Counted from the first letter of the stretch, positions 54,570 to 62,795 are shown. The stretch is DNA of 64,000 bases from Paludibacterium sp. B53371 (GCF_018802765.1 NZ_CP069163.1:868001-932000); one strand, 5' to 3'. Made by a program: numbers and translations. Notes: generated by a model not told the origin, from the sequence alone.

Positions 54570-56093
54570 TCAGGCCAGTTGTGAGGCCTGCAGGCACGGG
54601 CGAGGCTGAGGTTTCTGCTGCCAATGTCGCTGCAAATGCGCGCCCAGTCGGTTGCTGGCATCGCGCAGGACGTCATCGGAGATCGAGGCGAAGGCCAGCT
54701 GCAGCCCCGGCGGATAGCGGTCAAGCAGTGCCAGGGCGGAGAGGGCACGAACCGGCAGGCCCTGTGCCGCCAATTCGGCGGCGATCTGCTGATCGTTGAG
54801 CGAGGCCGGCAGCCAGAGCACGAAATGAAAGCCGCAGTGCTCGCCGGACAGATGCGGGCGTTCGATCCAGCGGGACAATGTCTGGATCACGATGTCGCGC
54901 CGACGCTGATAGGTGCGCCGCGCCTGGCGGATATGGGCGTACAGGTCGCCGGATTCGATCATGGAGGCCAGGGCCTGCTGCTCGATCAGACCGGGGTGGG
55001 CGCCGGTGGCATACAGACGCTGAATCAACGCGGCCCGCCAGCTTTGCGGCACGATCATGAAGCCGATACGCAAAGAGGTGTAGAGCAGCTTGTTGAAGCT
55101 GCCACAGAACAGCACATGGTCAGCGCTGTCGCTGGATTTCAATGCCGGTGGCGGCGATTTCAGATAGTTGTATTCGCTGTCATAGTCATCCTCGATGATC
55201 AGGCTGCCATGATGCCGGGCCCAGTCCAGCAAGGCTGCCCTGCGGGATGCACTCAGGGTATACCCCAGCGGAGACTGGTGTGCCGGCGTGACATAGACCG
55301 CGGCACAGGGGGTGTTGCCCAGCGCCTCGACGCGAATCCCCTCCTGATCGACGGGGGTCGGCTGCAGGGCCAGACCGCGGGATTCAAAAATTTCCCGCGC
55401 CTGACGATAGGTCGGGTCTTCGATCGCCACGCGCGCGCCTGCCGGCAGCAGTCCTGCCACCAGGCTCAGGGCCTGGCGAATGCCGGTAGTAATCACGACA
55501 TCTTCTGCCCGGCACTCAATGCCGCGCACGCCCTTCACATAGACGGCTACCGCCTGGCGCAGGCGGGCCAGCCCGCCAAATTGCATCAGATGCATGTCGT
55601 CCACCTCAATACTGCGCGTCGCCCGGGACAGATGCTGGCGCCACCTGGCCATATCCAGCAGCAAGGGGTCTGCCGAGCGGGCGATGAATGCCTGGCGTGC
55701 CGGGCCGGGCCCGCAGGGCGCCATGCCGTGCGTGTCGGGCAGCGGGGCCGGCTTGCTGTCCGGTACGGGAGACGTCGGGCTATTGCGCACCTTGCACGGC
55801 GTGTCGGGCAGCAGGAAGTGTTCGGGCAACTGTGCCGCCACAAAGGTGCCGGCACCCTGGCGCCGCTCCAGATAGCCCTCGATCGCCAGACGCTCGTAGG
55901 CCTGCTCGATGGTGCCGCGAGACAGGGACCAGCGGCTGGCCAGCTCGCGGCTGGAGGGGACTTGTACGCCGCGGCGCAAGCGTCCCTCGAGAATCGCCTG
56001 CCGCAGGCTGCGATACACCTGGTCCTGACGGGTCAGTCCGGTCAGGGAGGGATTGTCGAGTAGCGGGATGTCGAGGGTTTTCACGGTACGCAT
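54570..56093 (-). CDS. MocR/PdxR-type transcriptional regulator
   Basis: A 507-residue fusion of a GntR winged helix and an aminotransferase-like effector domain. The N-terminal part shows DQVYRSLRQAILEGRLRRGVQVPSSRELASRWSLSRGTIEQAYERLAIEGYLERRQGAGTFVA (about 24-87). The C-terminal domain has EDPTYRQAREIFESRGL, AVYVTPAHQSPLGYTLSASRRAALLDWA, IIEDDYDSEY and the PLP-lysine site GSFNKLLYTSLRIGFM; the Lys is kept, though the usual FSKxL is changed to FNKLL. MocR proteins bind PLP as a ligand and many control vitamin B6 or amine genes. The start is ATG 56093; an in-frame TTG lies 12 nt upstream. Box-like repeats precede it. Confidence 0.9.
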   Translation of the reverse strand: MRTVKTLDIPLLDNPSLTGLTRQDQVYRSLRQAILEGRLRRGVQVPSSRELASRWSLSRGTIEQAYERLAIEGYLERRQGAGTFVAAQLPEHFLLPDTPCKVRNSPTSPVPDSKPAPLPDTHGMAPCGPGPARQAFIARSADPLLLDMARWRQHLSRATRSIEVDDMHLMQFGGLARLRQAVAVYVKGVRGIECRAEDVVITTGIRQALSLVAGLLPAGARVAIEDPTYRQAREIFESRGLALQPTPVDQEGIRVEALGNTPCAAVYVTPAHQSPLGYTLSASRRAALLDWARHHGSLIIEDDYDSEYNYLKSPPPALKSSDSADHVLFCGSFNKLLYTSLRIGFMIVPQSWRAALIQRLYATGAHPGLIEQQALASMIESGDLYAHIRQARRTYQRRRDIVIQTLSRWIERPHLSGEHCGFHFVLWLPASLNDQQIAAELAAQGLPVRALSALALLDRYPPGLQLAFASISDDVLRDASNRLGAHLQRHWQQKPQPRPCLQASQLA

Positions 56094-56103
56094 AGCGGTC
56101 TGC

Positions 56104-56153
56104 AAAGTGGTCTATTGTAAAAACATATAAGTGGTGCTTCTTGGTGATCCACT
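56104..56153. promoter_or_regulatory. MocR/PdxR-box-like repeats
   Basis: AGTGGT occurs as direct repeats at 56106-56111 and 56130-56135, 24 bp apart, and AGTGGA in inverted orientation at 56153-56148. The first copy in context, AAAGTGGTCTA (56104-56114), fits the PdxR motif known from Corynebacterium. A tandem pair plus an inverted copy is the usual layout for MocR dimers. The array lies in the gap between the regulator and the rightward small ORFs. Confidence 0.65.
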
Positions 56154-56203
56154 ATGCGTTTAGGCTTACTGTGCGTCAAGTAATATTCATGGGGAGCGCG
56201 AAA

Positions 56204-56401
56204 ATGAAAAAATTCTTGGCATTCCGTGGCCTGGCTAACTTATTGTTAAATCAGTGGTACATCGGCATGGTCAGCCATGTCGGTCGGTCTTTTCGCCCCG
56301 ATGTCGAAGCTTTGGGCGAGGGCCTGCAGGATCGGCAGGGAGGATGGCGCATGTGCCAGTGTCTGTCTTCCCGCCGGGCTGCCAAACTGCCGCCTGTTTG
56401 A
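56204..56401 (+). CDS. Small ORF of unknown function
   Basis: A possible 65-residue protein starting MKKFLAFRGLANLLLNQWYIGMVSHVGRSF, with GGGGAG 8 nt before the ATG. The first 20 residues are mildly hydrophobic but too short for a sure membrane helix. The C-terminal half (DRQGGWRMCQCLSSRRAAKLPPV) has CQC and basic residues. It faces away from the MocR-type gene across the box array. It may not be real; a conserved relative would be needed. Confidence 0.35.
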   Translation: MKKFLAFRGLANLLLNQWYIGMVSHVGRSFRPDVEALGEGLQDRQGGWRMCQCLSSRRAAKLPPV

Positions 56402-56542
56402 GGGCAGGGCAGCGTTGTGACGGGCAGATCGGCCTCCGCCGGGTCAGGACAGGATCAGGTGGAACGGAAGGTCTAAAAAAACAGAGGAGAGAACCTTCCG
56501 GCTGTATCTGCTTTCCGGGATAAAGAAAAAGGAGAAAGCAGA

Positions 56543-56746
56543 ATGATTGGAGAAAAATTTCGCCGTCAGCGTCAGGCGGTGGGCCAGGGATGGTATTGGG
56601 GCATGGGCCTGCAGATCAATGAGGCCTTGCATGACAAGCGTGTCGTGGCCGTGATGCAACGTACCAAAGCCTTGCCGGTCGCTTGCTCTTGCCCGCAAGG
56701 GGTGCAGTGCAGTCAGTGCATGCCGATCTCGTTCGACGACGATTGA
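56543..56746 (+). CDS. Small Cys-rich ORF of unknown function
   Basis: A possible 67-residue protein beginning MIGEKFRRQRQAVGQGWYWGMGLQINEAL, with AAGGAG at 8-9 nt before the ATG, a strong site. The C-terminal part has four Cys in CSCPQGVQCSQC, a possible metal knuckle, and ends in FDDD. It runs into the convergent LysR gene, overlapping it by 34 nt. I know no family. It shares the phrase W-Y-x-G-M with the small ORF just upstream. Confidence 0.5.
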   Translation: MIGEKFRRQRQAVGQGWYWGMGLQINEALHDKRVVAVMQRTKALPVACSCPQGVQCSQCMPISFDDD

Positions 56747-57579
56747 GGCAGTGCGTTGAGTTGATCGATCAGTGCGGCCAGAGCCGGGTTGGCTCTGGCC
56801 GTTTCGTTGTAGCAAAGTCCGACACGGCGATGAGGGGCATTTCCGGTCAGGGGACGCAGCGCCAGATCCGGTCTCCCGGCCGCCAGAGATTGCGGCAGCA
56901 GCGCCACGCCAATGCCGGTGGCCACCAGTGACAGGGCCAGGGTGAAGTTATCCGCCTGAGCGGCAAAGCAGGGCACCTGATGCTCTGGCTGGTTGTACCA
57001 GGCCATGAGCACCGGATGGGAGTCATGGCCGGGACAGGCGATCCAGTCCACCCCGGTCAGATCGGCATGGGCAATTGCCGCGCGGCTGGCCAGCGGGTGG
57101 TCATGGGGCAGTACCAGTACGAAGGGCTCTTCCCACAAAGGCAGAAACAACTCCTCCTCGCAGCGCAGGCTCTCGGGGGCCAGCCGTGCTTCTCCCTGAC
57201 AGCCTTGCCGCAACGTCAGTTGCAGCAAAGGGTCGCTGCGGTGTGCCAGTCGCAGGATGGATTCGATCTGTGCCGGACCCGGTTCGCCCTCCATGCCCAG
57301 GGTCAGCAGCTTGCAGGGCTCGCTGTCCGCGCAAAACAGTCCATCCAGCGCCTCGGCATCGGCGACCAGTTTGCGCGCGCGCGGGTAAAGCTGGCGTGCG
57401 GCATCGCTGATCGCCACGCCACGGGTCTGGCGCAGGAACAGGGTGGTGCCCAGCCGTGCTTCCAGTTGCCGGATGGTCACGGACAAGGTTGGCTGGCTCA
57501 GGTGCAGGCGCAGTGCCGCGCTGCTGATATTGCGCTCTTCGTAGACGGCGATGAAGGCTTTGAGCTGGCGGATATCCAT
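56713..57579 (-). CDS. LysR family transcriptional regulator
   Basis: A 288-residue regulator. The winged helix-turn-helix is residues 1-60 (MDIRQLKAFIAVYEERNISSAALRLHLSQPTLSVTIRQLEARLGTTLFLRQ), followed by the linker helix and an effector domain (about 92-280). The divergent neighbour, 109 nt away, is a short-chain dehydrogenase, the standard layout in which LysR controls the facing gene. CTGTT-N7-AACAG at 57595-57611, a dyad in that gap, is a candidate binding site. Ligand unknown. Confidence 0.9.
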   Translation of the reverse strand: MDIRQLKAFIAVYEERNISSAALRLHLSQPTLSVTIRQLEARLGTTLFLRQTRGVAISDAARQLYPRARKLVADAEALDGLFCADSEPCKLLTLGMEGEPGPAQIESILRLAHRSDPLLQLTLRQGCQGEARLAPESLRCEEELFLPLWEEPFVLVLPHDHPLASRAAIAHADLTGVDWIACPGHDSHPVLMAWYNQPEHQVPCFAAQADNFTLALSLVATGIGVALLPQSLAAGRPDLALRPLTGNAPHRRVGLCYNETARANPALAALIDQLNALPQSSSNEIGMH

Positions 57580-57594
57580 AGATATTTTCGATGT

Positions 57595-57643
57595 CTGTTC
57601 TAGAAAAACAGTATTTTTCAGCTTGTTTTGGCTAAATTATACT
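57595..57643 (+). promoter_or_regulatory. Promoter and dyad in front of the SDR gene
   Basis: The dyad CTGTT (57595-57599), seven bases, AACAG (57607-57611) could bind the LysR protein. A promoter follows: -35 TTTTCA (57615-57620), 17 bp, -10 TATACT (57638-57643). The dyad abuts the -35, the place where LysR proteins activate. Confidence 0.55.
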
Positions 57644-57688
57644 GCATTCCATTCTTTGTTATCGTCTTTATCTATTTCAGGAGTCATC

Positions 57689-58411
57689 ATGCAAAAGCCT
57701 CTCGTCATCATTACCGGTGCCAGCTCGGGTATCGGCGAAGCCACGGCCCGCCTGCTGTCCGAGCGCGGCTACCCGCTGCTGCTGCTGGCGCGCCGACTGG
57801 AGCGCCTGCAGCAACTGGCCTTGCCCCAAACCCTTTGCCGTGCCGTGGATGTGACCGATGCCGCTGCCCTGGCCGGTGCCGTTCAGGAAGCCGAGGCGCT
57901 GTATGGTCCGGCAGACTTGCTGATCAATAATGCCGGCGTGATGCTGCTGGGCAGTATGGCCGGTCAGGATCCGCAAGAGTGGCAGACCATGCTGGATGTG
58001 AATGTGAAGGGTTTGCTGAACGGGATTCATGCGGTGCTCGCCGGCATGGTGTCGCGACGCCATGGCACGATCATCAATATCAGTTCGATTGCCGGGCGCA
58101 AGACCTTCCCCAGTCATGTGGCTTATTGCGGCACCAAGTTTGCCGTGCATGCCATCAGCGAGAATCTGCGTGAAGAAGTGTCGGCGCAGGATGTTCGTGT
58201 GATCACCATCGCGCCGGGAGCCGTCGAGACCGAATTGCTCGGGCATACGACCGATGCGGCGATCAAGCAGGGTTACAACGAGTGGAAGCAGCAGATGGGC
58301 GGGGTGCTGAATGCCCAGACGGTGGCGGAAACCATTCGCTTTGCCTACGAGCAACCCCAGCAGGTCTGCATTCGGGAAATCGTCCTGGCGGCGACACGCC
58401 AGCCAGCCTGA
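57689..58411 (+). CDS. Short-chain dehydrogenase/reductase (NADP-type)
   Basis: A 240-residue classical SDR. It has the cofactor motif TGASSGIGEAT (about 9-19), the basic LARRLERL that favours NADP, NNAGV at about 82, the catalytic Ser in INISSIAG and the YxxxK in AYCGTKFAVH (about 147-156), then PGAVETELLGH. AGGAG is 6 nt upstream of the ATG at 57689; the longer ORF runs back through the LysR gap and is rejected. Substrate unknown. Divergent from the LysR gene. Confidence 0.92.
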   Translation: MQKPLVIITGASSGIGEATARLLSERGYPLLLLARRLERLQQLALPQTLCRAVDVTDAAALAGAVQEAEALYGPADLLINNAGVMLLGSMAGQDPQEWQTMLDVNVKGLLNGIHAVLAGMVSRRHGTIINISSIAGRKTFPSHVAYCGTKFAVHAISENLREEVSAQDVRVITIAPGAVETELLGHTTDAAIKQGYNEWKQQMGGVLNAQTVAETIRFAYEQPQQVCIREIVLAATRQPA

Positions 58412-58422
58412 TCTCCCCCGGA

Positions 58423-58620
58423 TCAGTGGCTGTGCGGCAAGTCGTCCTGACTGCGAGCCTTGATATCCCGGTACTCTTCGCAGAAGCTGCAGTGGCAGTT
58501 CCCGTGCGGCATGCCGTAGTCGTCGCCGGTTGCGCTGTGTGCATGACGCGCGGCGCGCACGGCCTGAAAGTGGTGGATCCAGCGCAGGATCTGCGCGCCG
58601 AGCTGATGTTTTCCAGTCAT
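58423..58620 (-). CDS. Small CxCxxC protein of unknown function
   Basis: A 65-residue protein, MTGKHQLGAQILRWIHHFQAVRAARHAHSATGDDYGMPHGNCHCSFCEEYRDIKARSQDDLPHSH. The GGAG 7 nt before the ATG supports the start. CHCSFC with many His residues suggests metal binding. No family known to me. It is convergent to the SDR gene 11 nt away, and the SDR's likely terminator lies beyond it, so the transcripts overlap. Confidence 0.5.
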   Translation of the reverse strand: MTGKHQLGAQILRWIHHFQAVRAARHAHSATGDDYGMPHGNCHCSFCEEYRDIKARSQDDLPHSH

Positions 58621-58642
58621 TGAAATCTCCAGAATCAATTGC

Positions 58643-58676
58643 CCGCACGCTACCCCTGAGGTGGCGTGCGGTTTTT
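58643..58676 (+). terminator. Rho-independent terminator downstream of the SDR gene
   Basis: CCGCACGC (58643-58650) pairs with GCGTGCGG (58664-58671), and an inner TACC/GGTG extension is possible; five T follow. It is 230 nt past the SDR stop, so the SDR transcript would run antisense through the small leftward gene. Confidence 0.75.
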
Positions 58677-58925
58677 GTGAATAACCAGGCAATGATCCGG
58701 GAGCTGTCCGTCGTGTCCCATCGGCGGATTCCTATATTTCTGACATATCTATTGTTTTTTTCTGTCAGATTTTGAGTGCCCAGTGCCCCATCCTCGCGGG
58801 CGGTTCCCCCAGGTTTGAGCAGCTTAATGTGCTGTATTTCAAACAGGTTTGTGGCAAGAGCGAGACAAACCGGCCTGGTCGCGTTTCGGTTCTCTGGCGC
58901 CATCGGCTGCTTCATGTTTGAATAA

Positions 58926-58938
58926 TGACCGTCGGTCA
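58926..58938. promoter_or_regulatory. Operator-like dyad TGACC-GTC-GGTCA
   Basis: A perfect 5-3-5 inverted repeat 23 nt upstream of the next SDR gene's start. TGACCG/CGGTCA half-sites are frequent in TetR-family operators, but no TetR gene is nearby. Confidence 0.45.
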
Positions 58939-58961
58939 ATTAATTATCGGGGAGAGTTACC

Positions 58962-59744
58962 ATGTCACAACCACGTCGCGCCTTGATTACCGGCGCATCC
59001 AGCGGTCTGGGGGCCGACTTCGCACGCCAACTGGCGGCCAGGGGGAATGCGCTGGTTCTGGTGGCACGCAGCGAAGCGCCGATGCAGGCCCTGGCAGACG
59101 AGCTGCGCCAGCGCTATCAGGTCGATGTGCAGGTACTGGTGCAGGATCTGGGACAACCGGGCGCGGCGATTGCGCTCAAGCAGCAGACAGACCGGCTGGG
59201 CTGGCAGATTGATGTCCTGGTCAACAATGCCGGGTTTGGTGTGCATGGCGAGTTTCACCGCCAGCCTTTGCCGCGGCTGCAGGACATGCTGCAACTGAAT
59301 ATTTCCACGTTGACCGAGCTGACGCATTGCTACGCGGCCGATATGGTGGCACGCGGGCAGGGTGAGATCTTGCTGGTGTCGTCCATCGGGGCTTACCAGG
59401 CGACGCCGACTTATGCCGCCTACAGTGCCAGCAAGGCCTATGTCCTGCTGCTGGGCGAGGCGCTGCACGAGGAGTTGCGTCCCTACGGCGTGACGGTGAG
59501 TGTGGTGGCGCCCGGCATCACGGCGACGCAGTTTCTGGCCGTCTCCGGTCAGCGAGCCACGCCGTACCAGAAGCTGGTGATGATGCAGAGCCCTGAGGTG
59601 GTGCGTCAGGCGCTGGCGCTGTTGCGTCGCCGGGGGGCGGCCCGGGTGCCGGGATGGGTCAACCGCCTGACGGTGTTCTTCAACCGTTTCATGCCGCGCA
59701 GCTGGCAGCGCAAGGTGGCTTTTCAGCTGATGCGCAATGACTAG
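58962..59744 (+). CDS. Short-chain dehydrogenase, DltE/YdfG-like
   Basis: A 260-residue SDR: TGASSGLGADFARQLAARG (about 10-28), VARSEAPMQALADELRQ, the NNAGFGVHGEF segment (about 91-101), catalytic Ser in LVSSIGAYQATP and YxxxK in AYSASKAYVLLLGEALHEEL (about 156-175), then VVAPGITATQF. The C-terminus (GWVNRLTVFFNRFMPRSWQRKVAFQLMRND) is amphipathic and basic, as in SDRs of the membrane-lipid type. GGGGAGAG precedes the ATG. Substrate unknown. Confidence 0.9.
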   Translation: MSQPRRALITGASSGLGADFARQLAARGNALVLVARSEAPMQALADELRQRYQVDVQVLVQDLGQPGAAIALKQQTDRLGWQIDVLVNNAGFGVHGEFHRQPLPRLQDMLQLNISTLTELTHCYAADMVARGQGEILLVSSIGAYQATPTYAAYSASKAYVLLLGEALHEELRPYGVTVSVVAPGITATQFLAVSGQRATPYQKLVMMQSPEVVRQALALLRRRGAARVPGWVNRLTVFFNRFMPRSWQRKVAFQLMRND

Positions 59745-59749
59745 GGACC

Positions 59750-60145
59750 CTAGTCTTCCGAGAAAAAGCGGCTGCTTTTCCTGGGTTCAGCGGTCGCGGG
59801 CAGGCTCTGGCTGATGATCTTGCCGCTGCCCGGTTCGGTGATGGTCAGGTTGTCGTTCAGTCGGTAATTGAACTTGGTGAGGTTGCGGCAGCTGATGCAG
59901 ATGCCGATGGCCCGGATGGCGTACAGATTGCCTGCGGTACGGGTCACCTGGCCACGCAGGGCATGGCGGCGCAGCGGGGTTTTGCAGAACAGGCATTCGC
60001 CCATTAACTGGCCGAACCGGGCGCCATTGTCAAATACCACCGGCAGTTGGCTGTCCACCGAGGGACCGGCCAGCAGGGTAAATTCCTCATCGGTCAATTG
60101 CATGAGCAAGGCACGCGCCGGCGTGCTTTTTTTCTTTCTGAGCAT
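59750..60145 (-). CDS. Zinc-ribbon-like hypothetical protein
   Basis: A 131-residue protein of unknown role. Two Cys pairs (CLFC about residue 51, CISC about residue 83) are set 28 residues apart and could hold one zinc. The N-terminus is basic (MLRKKKSTPARALLMQLTDEEF) and the C-terminus is polar. A shorter start at Met15 is possible; neither has a clear ribosome site. It is convergent with the SDR gene, 5 nt between the stops. Confidence 0.6.
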   Translation of the reverse strand: MLRKKKSTPARALLMQLTDEEFTLLAGPSVDSQLPVVFDNGARFGQLMGECLFCKTPLRRHALRGQVTRTAGNLYAIRAIGICISCRNLTKFNYRLNDNLTITEPGSGKIISQSLPATAEPRKSSRFFSED

Positions 60146-60283
60146 GGATGCTTGAATCGGGAAAGGTTCTGGCGAAAGGCTTCGCGCTCCCTGTGGCGGG
60201 AACCGGTATCCGGCGGGGCCACAAAAAGCGAGGGGGCAGGGTAAACATCTCGCCGCCCGATGTCAATGCGATGCTTGCCTGCC

Positions 60284-61177
60284 TCAGTCGAGCAAGCGGC
60301 GCGCTTCGGCCATCAGCGAATCGGTCAGCCGGCTGATCAGCGTGCTCTGCATGGCCCAGCGGTGCCAGAACAAGGGCAGGTGAAAGGGGGCTGCCGGGCA
60401 AAGGTCGACCAGCTCGCCCTGATTCAGCCGCTCGCCGATCAGCAGGCTGGAAACCAGCCCAAAACCGGCACCGGCCGTGATGACATCGACGAACTCATTG
60501 ATTGACGGGATCAGGTGAAAGGGAAACACGCCGTTAAAGTCCGGATGCTGTTGTGCCAGGAAGTCGAAATGCAGCGGATCATCATGGCTGACCAGTACTG
60601 CCGGCGCACGCGCCAGCGCGCTATCGGTCATGCCGTGGGGGAAGTGTTGCCGGGCAAACGCGGGCGTCGCCACGCAGTAAAAACGCATGGCTCCCAGTTC
60701 GGTGACCTCCCCGCCGGGCAGGGCGGTGGGGTGCTGGCTGATGCAGCCCAGTACCGTTCCGTTGCGCATCATCTGCTGGGTGCGTGACTCATCATCGACA
60801 TAGACTTGCAGCAGGGTGCGTGGTGTTGACGGCATCCATTGCATGCAGGTGCGGACAAACCAGGCCAGGGTGTCATTACTCACCGCGACCGCCAGCACCT
60901 GATAGCTGTCGGCATCGGCATTCATGCGATGTTCCAGTTCCCTTTCCAGCAAGGCGACCTGGCGCACATGGCGCAGCAAGTGTTCTCCCTGGGCCGTCGG
61001 TGCCATCGGTTGTGCCCGTGTCAGCAGGCGCTGCCCCACACTGTGTTCCAGCTGGGACAGGCGCTGCGACACCGCCGACTGGGTGATGTGCAGGCTGCGG
61101 GCCGCCTTGTCGAAGCTTTGTTCGCGGATCACGGCATCCAGGGCGGCCAACTGTTTGTAGTCAATGCGCAGGCTCAT
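60284..61177 (-). CDS. argP: LysR-type regulator ArgP (IciA)
   Basis: Senses arginine and lysine and activates transport genes in E. coli. The 297-residue protein has the ArgP-type N-terminus MSLRIDYKQLAALDAVIREQSFDKAARSLHITQSAVSQRLSQLEHSVGQRLLTRAQP and LLRHVRQVALLERELEHRM linker, then PTALPGGEVTELGAMRFYCVATPAFARQHFPHG and INEFVDVITAGAGFGLVSSLLIGERLNQGELVDLCP, as in ArgP. It is divergent from an amino-acid transporter gene at 61302, its probable target in place of argO/lysE. Confidence 0.92.
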   Translation of the reverse strand: MSLRIDYKQLAALDAVIREQSFDKAARSLHITQSAVSQRLSQLEHSVGQRLLTRAQPMAPTAQGEHLLRHVRQVALLERELEHRMNADADSYQVLAVAVSNDTLAWFVRTCMQWMPSTPRTLLQVYVDDESRTQQMMRNGTVLGCISQHPTALPGGEVTELGAMRFYCVATPAFARQHFPHGMTDSALARAPAVLVSHDDPLHFDFLAQQHPDFNGVFPFHLIPSINEFVDVITAGAGFGLVSSLLIGERLNQGELVDLCPAAPFHLPLFWHRWAMQSTLISRLTDSLMAEARRLLD

Positions 61178-61185
61178 GATTAGCG

Positions 61186-61251
61186 CCTCTAATCCATATC
61201 CAGAATTATGAATTGTACAACAAGTATATTAGTCGTTTAGATTATTAGAGG
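61186..61251. promoter_or_regulatory. Inverted repeat in the argP / transporter gap
   Basis: CCTCTAAT (61186-61193) and ATTAGAGG (61244-61251) are perfect inverted copies with 50 bp of AT-rich DNA between. Widely spaced half-sites of this kind may flank a LysR-type binding region. The gap holds both promoters. Confidence 0.45.
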
Positions 61252-61301
61252 ACGCTGTTTTACTGCGGCGAGACCAGAAAATCAAAATAAGGGGTCAGAC
61301 A

Positions 61302-62750
61302 ATGACAGATGCCGTAGCGCAAGATCGTGGCGCCAAGAAGCTGGGCTTGGTGGCACTGACCGCCCTGGTGATGGGCTCAATGTTGGGGGCCGGGATTCTT
61401 TCCCTGCCACAGAATATGGCGGCGACTTCCGGTGCTGGTGCCGTGATGATTGCCTGGGGCATTACGCTGTTTGGCATGCTCATGCTGGCGCTGGTCTTCC
61501 AGAACCTGTCGAATCGTCAGCCAGATGTCGAGGGCGGGGTGTATGGCTATGCCCGTGCCGGTTTTGGCGATTTCATGGGCTTCAACTCGGCCTGGGGCTA
61601 CTGGATGTCCGGCTGGGTCGGCAATGTGTCGCTGTTTGTGGTGATGTTCTCGGCACTGGCGGGCTTCAAACCGTTCGCCCTGTTTGCCGATGGCAATAAC
61701 TGGCAGTCGATCCTGGCATCGTCCATCCTGCTGTGGCTGTTGACCTGGACCGTGATGCGCGGCGTGCACGAGGCGGCCTTCGTTAATATCCTGACCACCA
61801 TTGCACGCATTCTGCCGCTGATTCTGTTTGTCATCGTGGTGATCCTGGCCTTTCAGGTCAAAACGTTTTCCATGGACTTCTGGGGCAGCGTCAAGCTGGG
61901 CTCGGTGCTGGACCAGGTCAAGGGCTCAATGCTGGTGACGGTCTGGGTGTATATCGGTATTGAAGGTGCCACGGTGTATTCGACCCGGGCACTGAAGAAG
62001 AGCGATGTCGGTCGTGCCACCGTGGTGGGCTTCCTGCTGACTTCGGCGTTGCTGGTGGCGGTGTCGGTGCTGTCGCTGGGCATCATGAGCCAGCCGCAGC
62101 TGGCCGGCCTGAAGAATCCGTCTGCCGCCGGTGTGCTGCAGCACGTCGTCGGGCCATGGGGGGCCGATCTGATCAACGCCTGCCTGATCATTGCGGTGGG
62201 GGGGGAGCTGCTGGCCTGGACCATGCTGCCGGCTGAAATTCCTTACCTGGGCGCGCGTGACGGGGTCTTCCCGAAAATGTTCGGTAAGGTCAACCGCCAT
62301 CAGTCTCCGGTCAATGCCCTGTGGCTGACCAATGGTCTGATTCAGGTGATGTTGCTGGTGACGCTGTATAGCTCGGCCGGTTACCTGGCCCTGCTGTCGC
62401 TGGCCACCTCGATGGTGCTGATCCCTTATCTGCTGTGTGGTGGCTATGCCTGGATGGTGGCACTGCGCGGCCAGGGGTATCCCGCCGGTAGCCGGGCGCG
62501 CAATCGCGACATGCTGATCGGCGTGCTGGCAACGGGGTACTGTGTCTGGCTGATTTATGCAGCAGGACTGAAATACCTGTTCCTGTCGATGATTCTGTAT
62601 ACCCCGGGGATTGCCTTTTACTGGTGGGCCAAGTGGGAACGTGGCGAAAAGCCCTTCAAGGGCTTCGAGGCAGCGCTGGCCCTGTTCATGGCCGTGCTGG
62701 GTGTGATCGCCTGCTTCATGCTGGCCCAGGGCAAGATCAGCCTGAGCTGA
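61302..62750 (+). CDS. APC-family basic amino-acid antiporter or permease (ArcD-like)
   Basis: A 482-residue inner-membrane transporter with about 12-13 helices. The APC start is plain: KKLGLVALTALVMGSMLGAGILSLPQNMA (about 13-41; GSMLGAG is the unwound first-helix motif), followed by GVYGYARAGFGDFMGFNSAWGYWMSGWVGN, then VWVYIGIEGATVYSTRA (helix 6) and ELLAWTMLPAEIPYLGARDGVFPKMFGKVNRHQSPVNALWLTN. This is the ArcD/LysI/CadB-like branch of arginine-ornithine or lysine exchangers. The divergent argP supports an arginine or lysine substrate. A terminator follows. Confidence 0.88.
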   Translation: MTDAVAQDRGAKKLGLVALTALVMGSMLGAGILSLPQNMAATSGAGAVMIAWGITLFGMLMLALVFQNLSNRQPDVEGGVYGYARAGFGDFMGFNSAWGYWMSGWVGNVSLFVVMFSALAGFKPFALFADGNNWQSILASSILLWLLTWTVMRGVHEAAFVNILTTIARILPLILFVIVVILAFQVKTFSMDFWGSVKLGSVLDQVKGSMLVTVWVYIGIEGATVYSTRALKKSDVGRATVVGFLLTSALLVAVSVLSLGIMSQPQLAGLKNPSAAGVLQHVVGPWGADLINACLIIAVGGELLAWTMLPAEIPYLGARDGVFPKMFGKVNRHQSPVNALWLTNGLIQVMLLVTLYSSAGYLALLSLATSMVLIPYLLCGGYAWMVALRGQGYPAGSRARNRDMLIGVLATGYCVWLIYAAGLKYLFLSMILYTPGIAFYWWAKWERGEKPFKGFEAALALFMAVLGVIACFMLAQGKISLS

Positions 62751-62795
62751 GTGGGTCGGTTTCAGTTCGTCATAAGAAGGTTGTTTTGCTCCCTC

